From: Anas platyrhynchos | Lineage: Eukaryota; Chordata; Aves; Anseriformes; Anatidae | Length of the DNA stretch: 64,000 nt | Direction of reading: 5' to 3' | NCBI RefSeq assembly: GCF_047663525.1 | Contig: NC_092590.1 | Location: forward strand, 16,519,001-16,583,000 | The notes under the pieces: generated by a model | Told to the model about the DNA's origin: nothing | What the model saw: only the letters and a program-made list of their open reading frames with translations | Databases searched by the model: none | Translations under genes and position numbers: made by a program | Part shown: in pieces, positions 13,140 to 25,121 of the stretch | How positions within the stretch are numbered: position 1 is the stretch's first letter | Layout: each line of letters opens with the position of its first letter

Positions 13140-13390
13140 TCCTCTCGAATGCGCAGTGCGTCAAAGGGTACTGGGGCAACCGCAGAGCGTGAGCGCTGGG
13201 AGTTGGATGTTCTGCTTCAGCAAACGGTACTGAAAAGGTTAAGGCTGTTGACATTTGAATGTTATTAATTACATCTTAAAAACCTTGCAGACCATTTTCC
13301 TTAGGTGAGAGCTTGGATGCTGTAACAATTAGGATATCCGTGGGGAGATCTTGGCGATGTTCGGGCTTCCCCCATGCACCAATTACCACT
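13140..13390. promoter_or_regulatory. short CpG-dense patch, candidate regulatory element
   Basis: Within about 60 bp (13143-13202) there are at least six CpG dinucleotides in otherwise CpG-poor DNA, followed by 'ttattaattac' and further CpGs near 13340-13365. There is no open frame. Retained CpGs plus a homeodomain-type core suggest a constrained or unmethylated element. The alternative is a recently inserted, unrecognised sequence. Confidence 0.25.
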
Positions 13391-13399
13391 AGCCCTGGG

Positions 13400-16300
13400 C
13401 ACACGCTTTAAGACTACTGTAAAAGCTACCGCTGGCTAAAGAAAATCACACTGTTGAAACCTTCCTTCTCTCTCCCTTCTTTGGTTTGCAAAATGTTTTA
13501 CTAACATTTGCAAATTACCTTATTCATCCAGTAAAGGTTTACATACTGGTTGTACAGATGGGCAAATAAAGGGGAGGTAGGGAGGGGTGGACTCTTGCAG
13601 ATCCACTTTGCACCATTTCAGCTCTACTGACCAAGTGCTATTGGAAAGGGCTAAAAGCCCTCACTGGTGGTTTCTCAGCAGTTTTTCTTGTACAATATCT
13701 TGAGTGTTTGTATGAGAAGCAATTGAGGTCGCACCTACACTGGCAATTAGGAATTGATTTTCAACCCGTCTGTGAGCAGGGGCTTGCCAACCCTCTTTAA
13801 TGCAACCTCCTCCCGTGCTACGGAGCTCCTGGATGGCTTGTTCATCTTTGTGCTCCCACAGCCTGCAACCTCTTTGGAGCTAACAAAGGAGAGGGCTTAA
13901 GGGTTATAGGCTCAGGCCCGCGGAGACAGCTGGCAGGCCTCTTGCTACACGCTTTCCTCCCTGCATTGTCTGTGCATAATGATAAATCTAAGGAAGAATG
14001 TGCGTTGAGCACCAGCTGTTTCCTTCAAGACCCCTGGAAGAGGTTCTGGTACGTGACCTAGGGATGAATTAAAGGAAAAAGAAACAACCTTGCACAGTGC
14101 AAGTAGCTTTGCAGAGAGCATGCATGGGCTGTGATATTACAGCTTGCTTCAGGCTCACAAAGGTACTTCTAGCAAGCATCCTTGGCTTGGCTTCATGACC
14201 CAGTGGGTATTTTATTAATTAAATACTACTCTTTTGCTCCTTTCAATGAATGGCTCAGCAAGGAAGGATAAGATTCTACATGTATTGAACTGAACGAGGA
14301 CTGTGAGATTTCTTGTGCTCCTTTGTATTGAGGGGTTACTGATTTACAAGGCATAGTAGACCATGCCATGGCTATTTGCTTTATTACTTCAGAGCTGGTT
14401 AAAGATACCTTCTTCAGAAGTTAGTGTTCTTGGGAAAAGTTGCTTTTGCTTAAGAATGATATCAACAGAAGTGACTTTTTCACAGATTTAGGAAAATAAT
14501 ACGGAAAACTGATGAGGGGAGGGCAGGGAGAAGCTAATGATTTGGGGAAGAAGAAATCTCGCGTTTCCTTCTGAAATAATGGTGGTGTTAAGAAGAGAAC
14601 TTGTTCTGGTAGTTATCCCACTAGAAGGCCTCAGCTCTCCTCCAAAAAACACGAAGCTTTCTCATGGGCACGTGTTACCCTACATCCCTTGTGGCAGCAC
14701 TCAGAGCACCAGGTGGAGGGCAGGACCCCTGTCTGATAAGTGCTGTTCAAAGACAGAATAAAAGGATAGTCTCTGCCACAGTGTGTTTAAACCCCCTGCT
14801 CTTACTCTTAACCTTGGTTGATATTTTGAGTCCTGAGGCAGTTTTCATGACACGGGCACTGCTGAGTTGCTGCCATTGAGAGATTTCTGAAGTGAGAAGG
14901 CTTTTATTCACAATGCTGTATTAATTGCTAATATGTTTTGCTTTCTGGTTGCAGCATGTCAGTAATCTGCTGCTTACAAATACCTACTCCCTAGGGGGAA
15001 AATAAATCGTATGTATTTTTTGGAACCAATGCGGATTCAATACTTAGGAAATGCATTTGGTAATAATATTGGCTGTAATCCTCCTGAGAGAAATTAATTA
15101 TAAACATGTAGCAAGGTAATCACAAAGCTGTTCTTGCTGTGACATTGAGCAAAGAATACCAAAGTGAACAGAAGGGTGGATTGAATTAAGAAAAAAACAA
15201 AGCAAGCCGTATTTCTAGAGGTTATTTGGTACATAATGCTGTGCTTGAGATCCCTTGGTGTGGGGGGAAAGGAGAGTTTCCTTGGACAAAGTAAGGAATT
15301 ATAACAGGACTTCCCCTCCAGAACTGCTGATGTGCTGAGTCAAAAAGAAAGACCATTTCTGATAATGTGGTGGATGCTGCTCGTGATCCAGGATGTGTGA
15401 GAGGGGTATGCATATGCATGCCCGAGTGCATGTGCTTGCTTGTGAAAGGAAAACATTTGCCTAGGTTATGAGAGAGGGCAAAACACCCCAAGGGTTAAAA
15501 TAGCATCATGATCAACAATAAGCTATTGTTGCACTGCCCTGTTGTACAGCTACCTGCTTGCTCTCGTCTTTCTATTCATCCCTGCTACCTCACCGATACC
15601 CATCTGCTTCTATCATCTTCTCAGCACCTTTTCTCTCCTCCCTTCAAGCTTTTCTTCCCAGGTATTTGCAGGATGGAATCTTGTTTTGCCTTCACTTTGA
15701 CCTTCCTTGCTTAACATCTCCCAATACTTTAATACAAATTTTTCCACCGATAAACCACAAATGAACGTGATTTTGTTGCAGCAACTTCACAGGACAACAA
15801 AGAAAAATTATTTTCTGCTTTTCTCTCTTTCCCTGTTGCTTTTTGTTTCTTTTTGTTTGCTGCTTTTTGGTTTGTTTGTGATTATTTTTTTTCCCTATAT
15901 GCATGATGGCTTTTTTTAATCAGTTGGACCTGTTCAAAGGTCTGGACTATTAGATGTTAGTCCATATATACTGAATTAATGGGCTAAGCATAAGGTAGGT
16001 TATTAAAATTATAGCCATACTACTATTTAAAGACATATAAAAGTATATATTGCAAATGGCTCCTTAATGTTCACCTTCAGGTAGTTACTGCAAGAGATCT
16101 AAGCTGCTTTCTGAAACATTTAAGCTCTTTCTTAAAGCTTCCAACTCTGTTTTTATTGGGGACCAGGTTGTTTTTATACATGTCTAGTTATTTTTGCCCT
16201 CTGTCTTCATACAACTCTTCTTTTGCTTTTCTTTTCCATTTCACCTCTGGGCAGTAGCATCTACTTTAAAATACCTTTTGTTAGCTTTGAAGCATGTAGG

Positions 16301-18000
16301 AGAAACGAAAACAGTTCAAAGAAAGGTAGAGAATACTGAAATCAAGATACTGCTGCTGTCTTTCGAGCAATGACAACATTGCCATTTTTCCCTTCCTTTT
16401 TAGGAGATTAAAGCTGAAAACACTGATGCTAAGACTTATGCATGTGTAGTTTTCCTAAGTATTCACATCAGTGTAATTTGAATCATTTCCATTCAGTATA
16501 TCCCTGTTGCTTTCAAATAGGTCATTGTCCTTTGGTAAAATTATCTCATCTTGTGTAGTTCATTCTTCCAGCTGTCTGTATAGGAGGTTCCATTTTTTTC
16601 CTTTGAAATGCACTGTAGAATAAAAACTCAAGGTTGACATCCTTCAAGAACTGTAACTTGCTATGGTTGAATGGCTGGCTTTTAATAAAATGGCTTTCTT
16701 CATGTTAGAGGATGGTAATTTGGCCATACATGCCTTTGCTGATGTCCAGAAAGCACCCAATGAACATGTTCCGCAAGGCTAAAACCCCCTAGGTCTTTGT
16801 TTAAGGTATAAATGTAAAAAAGTTGACAGTGGTATTGCAAAACAGCCATCCTGATCTTCTAATTTGATGGAGTCCACGGGTTGCCAGGTCTCCCCTAAAG
16901 CCTTACAGTTTTCTCTCTCCCACCATATTTGGCATCATTCTTGGAGCCAACCTCTTCTCTCATTTTAAAAAGGCCTGGATGCAAATAAATCCCCTACAAC
17001 ACTGAACCCTTTCTATGCTTCTAGCTTCAAGTATTACCAATGGGCTGGAGCCCACCAGCTGGCTTGGTTTGGGTCTGGCCTGAGCTGGTGGGCTGGCAGG
17101 CATCTGGTGTGCAAGGGATGAGGTAGCACTGCGAAAGAGGAAACCAGAGTGCCAGGATGCTGGGTGGGTTCATTATTAGTTTTGTATCCCCATGAGCCTG
17201 CTTCCCATGAATATTTGATAGAGCCCAAGAAGGTCACTACAGCTTGTTTACCCTCCATATGGCATTTTGGCATGTCCCTGCTCGCTCTCCATGTGCATGT
17301 GATTTTCATCCTTTAGCTGTGGTACTCAGCCAGATCCCCTTTTTTCCATGCCTGGTTAATTCAAGAAAGGAAAAAATGAAGGGTGGGGTGAGGGGAGAGG
17401 GGGAGAGACTCTTACATTACAGGTGAAAAGCTGTATGTACTGTGAACAAATCTGAGGGGGAAGCCTTCCTATACTCTGTGAATGTGTGCGTGAGTCATTA
17501 AGGAAGCCAATTACACAGGAATGGGTTTCTGAGCACCCTAGATGGCCTGTTCATGCTTCAGTGGGTTTTACACACGAGTCCAATTAGGTTGGCACCCTCC
17601 TCAAGGAGAAGCAAGTTTGTTTATTGGAGAGTCACTGGCCAGTACAGATAAAAGCAGTTGCCTGGATGGAGCGAGTTAAGCTTGGAAAAGAAGAAGGAAG
17701 GAAAAAAGAAAAAAAGGCTTTACAGGAGTAATTGTATCTGTTTGGTTTCAGCTGGAAAATTCAGATGTGCTCAACTGCCATGTCACTCCGTCCCATATAA
17801 ACCAAGCCTGGCATAGCTCTAACCAAGAAAACATGAGGTGAAACTCTTCTTCTCAGGTGTGGTCTATGGTGTACAAGGCCTGGTGGCTTTGGCACATTGC
17901 AGCCTCCTGAAGTTACCACCCTCAGTGAAGTGGGCAGAAAGGACTATGTGCACTGACTTGCTTCAGCCCAGGGCCTGGTGCAGTAGCTGACACCTCAGTG
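13400..18000. other. noncoding stretch
   Basis: Unique DNA without a recognised gene. A very strong pyrimidine tract ends in 'ttcttcccag' at about 15660, but no donor or long open frame follows. A polypurine run at 17680-17720 forms a minus-strand acceptor-like signal without a clear partner. 'tgtacagatgggcaaataaa' near 13551 is faintly MIR-like. Confidence 0.5.
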
Positions 18001-18009
18001 AGAATCACA

Positions 18010-18180
18010 GAACATACCTAACTGTGTCAAAACCTTTACTGAAATCCAAAAAGATGACATCAGCTGGTTTCCCTTGATTGACTAGACGGGTGATCTTATC
18101 ATAAAAGGAAATCAAATTTGTTTAATAGGGCCTACCCCTCGTGAAGCCCTGTTGGCTGGGACCAATGACACCAAAGAGAG
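18010..18180 (-). mobile_element. CR1 LINE ORF2 fragment, antisense
   Basis: Reads as the reverse complement of CR1 reverse-transcriptase DNA: 'actgtgtcaaaacctttact', 'gaaatccaaaaagatgacat', then 'gaagccctgttggctggga', matching the usual 'gtcaaaggctttgctgaagtc...gtgaatccatgctggct' order. It is truncated at both ends and diverged, with no intact frame. (TATT)n DNA follows at about 18228-18250. Confidence 0.6.
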
Positions 18181-18322
18181 GAAAGCGGTTTTGCTGGTTG
18201 TTGTTCATTATTACTGTTCTTGTTGCAATGTATTTATTTATTTATTATTTGTCTGATGATTATTCTATCAGTTTGTTGCCTTGTCTTGGGAAGAAGTGGT
18301 AACCAAGCAACTTGAAGGGCCT

Positions 18323-18619
18323 TTACGTTGCACTCCTGCGCTTCTTCCAGGCAGACCTGAAGACTTCTGCCTCTTCAGAGGAGCAGCTGTCTGCGTCCCC
18401 GTTCTGAGGGATCTGCTGCTCTTCTCTGGGCACCGCCATGCAGGGCAGGGCTTTGTCTTCAGGCACCCCTTGGGCAGCCTTCTCGTCCTCAGGCCGAGAC
18501 ACCCCATGGCCAGCGTGGCCTTGGGAAGGGTTCTCCTGTGGCCCCGGTGCAGCAGCCCAGAGGAAGCCGAGTGCACTCTTGCCCAGTGCTTGGGACTCCG
18601 TGCAGAAGAGATAACACCT
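18323..18619 (-). CDS. candidate terminal coding exon, unknown protein
   Basis: On the minus strand a long pyrimidine tract ends in 'cctctcctgcag', and the next 98 codons are open to a TAA at 18325-18323. The chosen frame is the one that sits in phase with the upstream candidate exon. It is acidic/basic and glutamine-rich with a plausible hydrophilic composition (for example GDADSCSSEEAEVF and a basic end, WKKRRSAT). The two alternative frames are arginine/serine/proline-rich, typical of GC-rich noise. No known family is recognised. The open frame, acceptor and phase fit are seen in the sequence; that it is expressed is inference. GC-rich DNA keeps frames open easily, so confidence stays low. 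Confidence 0.25.
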   Translation of the reverse strand, partial: RCYLFCTESQALGKSALGFLWAAAPGPQENPSQGHAGHGVSRPEDEKAAQGVPEDKALPCMAVPREEQQIPQNGDADSCSSEEAEVFRSAWKKRRSAT

Positions 18620-18725
18620 CTGCAGGAGAGGTGGGGATAGGGGACGGGGATGGGGATGAGGGGAGGGGGAGAGGCCACGCTGCAGGCAAGCCTGCGATGG
18701 TAAGCGGATGGCCTCTCCCCCCTAC

Positions 18726-18992
18726 TTGCGGAGGCAGGGCCGGGAATATGGAGCAGTCCGGGTGGTTCTGCGAAGACAGTGGTATGGTCTCACTGCTGGG
18801 AGCCCTGGCACGATGATGCTGTGCCATGTCAGATAGGATGGAGGTGGATCCATCTCCATGGGCTCTTCTGATGTCACAGTGGCTTTGCGGAGGAGGGAGG
18901 CCTCTGTGATGGCCGCTGTGATGGCGCGCCACGCCCCAGGCCCAACATGGCCGTGTTGGGAGGGGTCTTGTGAAAAAGGCCTGAAAGAGGCC
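18726..18992 (-). CDS. candidate internal coding exon, unknown protein
   Basis: The minus-strand acceptor is very good: 'cctccttcttccacaccag' lies just before the segment. The segment ends at CGCAA/gtagggg, an acceptable donor. It is 267 nt, exactly 89 codons, open in the frame that continues into the 98-codon candidate terminal exon across a 106-nt interval that starts GT and ends AG. A second frame is also open, so coding status is uncertain. The middle of the chosen frame contains SILSDMAQHHRARAP and HPDCSIFPALPP. No domain is recognised. No convincing upstream exon was found: the DNA to the right runs into CR1. Confidence 0.22.
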
Positions 18993-19264
18993 CTGGTGTG
19001 GAAGAAGGAGGAGGGTCAGGGGGCTGAGGGCCACTTCCCTGGGGGTGGCTCTCTCAGGCCATTTGATTTGCCAGAGAGCCAGGCTGCCCCTTGGGCACAG
19101 GGACTGCCCTCCGCCTCCCCTCCTGTGCCCTGGCCTGCAGCCCCCTCCTCATCTCATTCCGGGGGTCCCTGTGCCACTGGAGCGTGGCACAATGTTTTGG
19201 GAGGGTTGGGGGTCGCAGACCCCTCACAGGGTAGCTCCTTGCAGGAGGTGCAGCCCCTCTGTGC

Positions 19265-19525
19265 TTGACAGGAGCTGGGATAACCTCTTCCTGCTGTCCA
19301 GTCTGGCCCTCCCCTGTCACAGCCTGACCCCATGCCCTCGGGTCCTGTCACTGGATAGCACTACAGAGAACAGATCGGCGCCTGCCCCTCCACTGCCCCT
19401 CATGAGGAAGCTGCAGGCCGCCATGAGGCCTCCCCTCAGCCTCCTCTTTCCAGCCTGAACACGCCCAGTGCCCTCAGCTGCTCCTCCTACAGCTTCCCCT
19501 CTAGGCCCTTCACTGTCTTAGTTGC
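19265..19525 (-). mobile_element. CR1 LINE fragment, antisense
   Basis: The reverse complement contains CR1 ORF2-end features: 'ctgaggggaggcctcatgg', 'ctgcagcttcctcatgagg', 'gggccagactggacagcagg'. Read on the plus strand, 'tcctctttccagcctgaac' and 'gccctcagctgctcctcc' are the usual avian CR1 antisense signature. It lacks the CR1 3' tail and stops near the GC-rich island. It is younger-looking than the 18.0 kb fragment. Confidence 0.65.
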
Positions 19526-19947
19526 CCAGTAAGCTGGATTTGTGTTAGTGGTGTGGCTGATGGGCTAGGAAAGCTGCTCTTCTGACACATTGTGCGGGTT
19601 AGATAGGCTTAGGCAGGGGGTTGAAACCGAAGCAGTGGCAATAGTGTTAACCTTAGTGAAGAAACTGCTCAGCGAACCTGAGTCCAAGCTCAGTCTTGTA
19701 CTTCGCAGTACTGTTCTTTATTTGGCCATGCCTTGGCAGCCCTGCGAGCACAGATATTGACCTCCACTACTGAGAAAGCAAGAAAATATTTTGGCATTCC
19801 TTACATAGGTAGGAAAATGAGGCTCAGTATGATAATTCAGAACAGAAAAAAAATAAGTTGTTTTTCTATCACTGAAAAATTCACTCTCACGGTGTAGCTG
19901 AAGAGCCCAATCAAAACTGTTTCAGTATTTCCTCTTGCTGCTTTCAG

Positions 19948-20143
19948 AGATGGCTGAAGGACTTTGTACTCAGGATTTTTCAAGACATGTGGTGTATCAT
20001 GCTCCCTGGCTCCTTGTGGGACCAGCCTGGTTTTCTGCTTTCCTCTGTTGGCAAAGGATGGTGAAGGCAGAAAACTCCTTCTGCTGTCTTGGGAGATGTC
20101 AACTCTGGACCTCTAAGCGGTTGATGCCTGCCAATGCTGACTG
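19948..20143 (+). other. candidate exon, 196 nt, open in one frame
   Basis: The acceptor is excellent ('tttcctcttgctgctttcag') and the donor good (CTG/gtaagtctgg). The frame that enters after two nucleotides is open for all 64 codons and starts with an ATG at codon 1 (MAEGLCTQDFSRHVV...), with an AGATGG start context created by the exon edge. The exon leaves two nucleotides for the next codon. The deduced peptide is tryptophan-, cysteine- and phenylalanine-rich, resembles no known family, and could be noise. It lies about 1.2 kb downstream of a plus-strand donor in the GC-rich island, so it could be the second exon of a transcript starting there. It could equally be a lncRNA exon or a decoy. 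Confidence 0.3.
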
Positions 20144-20149
20144 GTAAGT

Positions 20150-23100
20150 CTGGCAGTGTCAATGCGTTGCTCTAGGTAATGGGAGAGCAGCTGAGAGTTT
20201 TCATGGATGCTGTTCTTTCCTCATTTATATCCTTGTTCTCCTTAGACTGGCTGTAAACTGTATCTCCACCTCTTCTTAATCTTCTGACAAAAGGTCTTTG
20301 GAAAGATGTGGAACGTTGGTGCAGTATTTTACACGTTGCAATGGATGTGCACAAGACATAGCAGCAAATCCAATGCTCGTGACTGCCACTGATAGCAGTG
20401 GGAGGTATAGAGATGAGAGAAACCTTCTTGCAATCACCACCATTTTTCTCTGTGCACCAGCAGGTGCAAAAGGGAGAAGATACTGGGTATGGACTCTTAA
20501 TAAACTGTGATAGTTTTAATAAATTTAAACACGCTCTGTAGCTTTTTCCTAAGGGATTTACTCACAAGGAGTAAAGATGATTAGTATGAGAATATAGCTG
20601 GACAAAACAGATGGTGCAACAAAAGGATCTGCAAGTGTTTCACGTGTTTTGAAACTGCTCCTATTCAGTGCTAATGAAGGGACTGCTATCTCCTTGTGTG
20701 TTAACTCTGCACAGATTTTGTAGCTTCCTTTGTGTTCTGCTCCCCCCTTTCCCCTTTCCTTTGTCTTCCCAGGAAGAGTGCTGTCCCCAGAGCATGATAT
20801 GTTTGAAAACCAGCCATGCAAAACAGGATAGTCTATAACTTTTAATATAGCTTGTTAGAGGAAATGATTGGCTGATGAGCAGAAATTAGGACATGCCTTG
20901 TCTTTACTCATCTGCTTTTTTACATGGTCAAACCCATCCGTTTCTCCTAAAAGCACACCTGTACAGTGTCTGCTGTAAGGGTTTTCTCCAGCTAAGAGTC
21001 TCACACATGCAATTTCCCTGTGATCACCCTCACTCACAGAATATTTCTGATGCAGGAGCTGGGATGGGGACCGGCAACCCCATGCCAGATCTATGCAAGA
21101 CTGTCACAAGGGGAGGACAAGGACAGCAGTTGCTCTCTGCATCCAGGCGCTCAGCTTTCTGGCAGGCCTGAGCAAGTCTTTGTCCTTTATCCTCGACTGT
21201 ATGTTTCCCTGATGTGCCAGGCATGTATAAAGCCCTCCTCCAGCTCCTGCTGGTATTGACACAAGTCTTGGTATTGCTTTTCAGAAAATTTGGCTCATGC
21301 TTGTACATGCTGTCTGAGGAAGCACAGGGATGGCCACGTGGGCTGCCAAGCCCCCGTTGTGCAAGTTGGCACTGCACCCCAAAGCAGTCCCACCACTCTT
21401 TTCTCCTGCCCCTGGGGATTCTAGCTGCTTTTCTCTGTATCTCTCGACAAAGCCAAAAGGAGAAAAAGGCACCTGCAGGGTCATCTCTGCTTCCTGAGCA
21501 ACTAGGACCATGAGAAAAGCTTTGTCATGGGCTAAAGAGATACCTCAAAGGGAGGAGTAACCTCAGTGGATTGGGTTGGCCCAAATGACCTTTGGGCTTC
21601 CATATCATGAACCCAACGCAATCAAGATGATAGAAACAAGCATTTATTGATTTTTATATATGTGGGGTGCTTCAATGTACTTGGCTTGTCCTGGTCTCTG
21701 CGAAGGGAGCAGTGGCTTCAATGAGAATCAAGAGAGAGGAGAAGGAAGTAAGTACCTTTGAAAATCCTACCTTTGGTTTGCTTTTTAATGCTAGGGAAGC
21801 ATAGGAAAGATGTGTCTTTTTATCATAAGAAAGATGTATGTCCTGCGTCAGCTAGAGTTTTGTAAAGAATGATGGATGATACTGAGATCAGATGTTGGGC
21901 TTTACAAAGACTTTGGGTTGTTTTCTTTCTTTCTGCACAATTACTCATTGTGAGCTGTCCACACTGGAGAGCAATGAATTAATTTTTTCCTCAAAGTTTG
22001 TGCTTTAATACTGAACTAAATAAAAAACCAATTAGTACCAGATGACTGTGGCAGGGCTATTTTTTTTTTCCTTACCAATATTTGAACATTAGAAAGAATT
22101 GTTAGAGAATAGAATTATTTAATTTCAAAGTGTCCTCGTTTCTAATATTTAATTAAGTGATGTTCTCAATGATAGCATATCTTTACAGTAGAATAAGGCA
22201 GAAAAAAGCTCTCCTCTACTCACTACCTTGAATATCTCTGCTAATTAGAGGAACAGTACTTTTATATAGTAAGTATTATCTTGTGTTGTAGAAGCTCTTT
22301 CCCTTTTTTTTGTGTCAGGTGAGAGGTGAAAGAAGTGTCTGAGTAAACAGCCCAGAATGAGTACAGATCTGCTGCAGTTTCTCTTTATTCACAGGGAGTA
22401 GGTTCATCCTGCAGAGGGGAGGCCAATCCATGGCTGAACACTGCTCTAGAAGTCTTCCTTGCATTTCCCATTTTGGCACATGCTGGAGGAAAGCAGCCCT
22501 GAGGGTGATGCTTGCTCTCCTCTGAACATTTGGGCTCTCCAGTGCAGTCCAAGTCCTAAAACAGGGCACTGAGACCCAGAAAAGTGCAAGTGATTGGTGA
22601 AGAAGACCAGTCTATGACATTAGGAAGTAAGATTTTAGTGCAGTCTGTGATCACATCCTAGGGAGAAAATAGAGAATTATGTTTTTATTACCTTAAAATG
22701 ACTATAACTAACCCATTGCACTCCTGCTTGGGGAAATCTCTAATGAGTCACTGCTCACAATTCTTTGAAAGCAGTGGCTGCAGAACGAAATAAACAATCT
22801 GGAAGGTTGGACTGAGCTAGGGATGTGGCGTGTGCAATCACGAATCACAGGGACTGAGTGCTGGCAGCAGGATGAGCTCCTAGATGTAAGCAGACCTGGA
22901 GATAGGCTGGGAGCCTGCTGGAAAAGCACAAGCCCTCCCTGAAAGAGGTTCATCTACCTGTTTAATCACCTATGCCAAACACCCAACGTTGCAGCCAGAA
23001 GTCAGCAAGAAGACGCTTGATGTCATGTCACGTTATGCACTCCCAATATCTTTTAATCCCAGACCCCATGCCTTCCTTTTAATCAACAAAACAATTCCCT

Positions 23101-25050
23101 CTAATCCTCTCCAGGTCAGGTGAGATTCCTCAGTGCAAGTACGCAGTGGGAGCTTTGGCTCCGCACCAGAAAGGAGGCAGAAGAATGAAGGAATGCTCTC
23201 CTGGCTCCCCTCCAGGCAGCAGGGAAGGCGACGAGGACTGTGAGTGTCCGCAGCAACTGCTGGGCAAGGATGGGGGGAAGGAGAGGAGGGCACAGCAGGG
23301 AAGGGGAGCTGTTGGAGGCAATGGTCATATTGTGTTTCCCAGGGGCCCTGCACTAATGTACCCATCTGAGCTTCCCATTTGAGGTTCTACAGTCAGATCA
23401 CAGCTAGCCTCATCCTGACTTGGGATTTCCAGCTAGCAGGGAACATCCTAGACCTCTGTAGATTATTCCTCTCTCAAGCTGGATGCTGACAGGGTTTATG
23501 GAAGGAAGGGAAAGGCAATGGTCTCATTTCTTTGATTTTTTTTTTTTTTCCCCATTGGTGTACTCAGAACATCTTCTCCCCACACATTTTTTTTCCACAA
23601 AAAAGATTTGCCAAGGTTATCCAGAGTTTTTGTCAAGCTGGATTCTAAACAAATAGTAATAATAAAGGGGATTATGCAGACAATAATCATTCTTCAATTG
23701 TACTTCATGAAAACTTTCTGCTCCGTAGTATAAGATTATTTTTGATTGATTTTTTAAGTGCTAAGCAGATGCTCCACTGTAATGAGAGGAAACAGAAGTG
23801 GAAAATGAGGAGAATCATACTTAAACAAATGAACAGATGTAGGGAGTGGAAAAACAACAAGGTAAACAAATGAATACTTTGAGTAAACAACCTAAAACAA
23901 ATACTGAAAAAAAAATATATAAAAATTACAAACAATCAGCCTGCACTAATCTGGAGCTGGGTTTAATCACCTCTGCAAACTTTTCATGTTTTTATCTTTT
24001 TTTTCTGAAGTTTAGATGAACTTTTCTGGCAGTTCTGCAGTATATCTACATGTGGAAACCCCTGCCACTGCCGTAGTGCTGGGATCATCTCCCAGCTCTG
24101 TATAGGGTTATGCTCATCCTTGCTTTTCCCCCTTGTGCTGGGGGAAGCAGAGGCCTGGTGCAAGTGGGAGGCTTGCTGGCAGTAACCCAGACTCCCAAGA
24201 AAAGCCAGAACGGAGGTGTGGGATCTGTTGGTGCATTGCTGGTTCCTCCAACAACGCAACTTCACTGCTGTGCTCCTTGATGTGGAGACCTGTAAACTGT
24301 GTCACCTTTCCTCCTAGGAGACATACGTTGTATGTTCATTATAGGCCGTGGTAAAAAAGCTTCCATGTGTGCAGCCTTTCTAGCCCATTATTAGACGCAA
24401 GAATTTACTGTGCTATACCTCATGCGGAGATGGAAATAGGTACCAGTGCTTCTCCAGATGAATGCAAAGAGCAGAGAGGAGAGAGAGAAAGATGAGGAAG
24501 ACAGGGGTGAGCCTGGGCCATGCTCAGGGCAGTAGGGAGCATCTCTGGGCCAAGCCTGGCCCTGTGAAGGGAAGAAGGAGAGGCAGAAATGCCATGTCAG
24601 GCTGGATGGGAAAGGGTTGTTGAAGCTAGAGGGGAAAGACAGTCTGCCTCTTGATGGTGATAAGAGCCCTGCTTTGTGCTAACCACCATATCTGAGGAGT
24701 TTATGGGCAATTTGGGTGTGACATCCTTTCTCCCTGTGTCAGGTGGCACCGATTGCCTTTCTCTCCTCTCCAGCCTCTGCCTGGCCTTTCCTCCAATTTC
24801 TCTTGGCTGTGTGTCTGCACGAAAAGGGGCAAGACCCCAGGCATTTCTGGATCTGCTTTTCTGTAGAGCAACCATCTTGGCTAACAGACACAGCTCTGTT
24901 CATCTCTGTTAAGGGGCTTTGCGCAGCACACAGACAGTATTCAAGGAAAACAATCCCCAAACGCAGCCAGTGCCTCTGAAAGGGAATCAGTGTTCAGTAC
25001 CATGCCACTGACTCCACTTCCTTCCTCCTTAATGCCGTTTGGTGCTTCCT
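20150..25050. other. noncoding stretch
   Basis: Unique DNA with a MIR-like relic at 22.56 kb, a T-run near 23539, and purine-rich DNA at about 24465-24510. GTAAG-type donors near 21747 and 22268 lack partners. No recognised gene. Confidence 0.5.
22560..22625 (-). mobile_element. MIR-like SINE relic, antisense
   Basis: 'gcactgagacccagaaaagt' followed by 'gcaagtgattggtgaagaag' follows the reversed MIR order (gaaactgaggcacagagaagt, gacttgcccaaggtcaca). Short and diverged; identified by eye only. Confidence 0.35.
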
Positions 25051-25057
25051 CATCCAG

Positions 25058-25121
25058 CCCCAGCATGGTGGCCCCATCTTCTGCTTGGTGGACACCGTGG
25101 TGATAGCCAGCAGGGAGAAAG
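25058..25121 (+). other. candidate 64-nt exon, unknown protein or lncRNA
   Basis: A long pyrimidine-rich tract ends in 'gcttcctcatccag'; the donor is AAAG/gtaagggc. The frame beginning at the first nucleotide is open for 21 codons and reads PQHGGPIFCLVDTVVIASREK with one nucleotide left over. The hydrophobic core flanked by charged residues looks protein-like, but the segment is short. Its exit phase matches the entry phase of the 33.9 kb candidate and not that of the 26.2 kb candidate. Confidence 0.25.

Larger units (their letters stand above)
18290..19190. other. GC-rich island between two CR1 fragments
   Basis: About 900 bp that is clearly more GC-rich than its surroundings, with several CpGs (for example 'gatggcgcgccacgcc' near 18920). 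Long frames are open on both strands, as expected in GC-rich DNA. The minus strand shows two acceptor-like signals and one donor-like signal that partition it into exon-like pieces, listed separately. On the plus strand a good donor (GATG/gtaagcgg, GT at 18700) could end a first exon. It could be a lineage-specific gene fragment, a promoter island, or GC-rich noncoding DNA. Confidence 0.6.

Noticed and set aside
15600-15710. Very strong polypyrimidine-AG at about 15660
   Set aside because: No donor or convincing open exon follows. The tract is part of a generally pyrimidine-rich stretch.
19800-19835. MIR-like 'aggaaaatgaggctcagt'
   Set aside because: A single short match without the flanking core.
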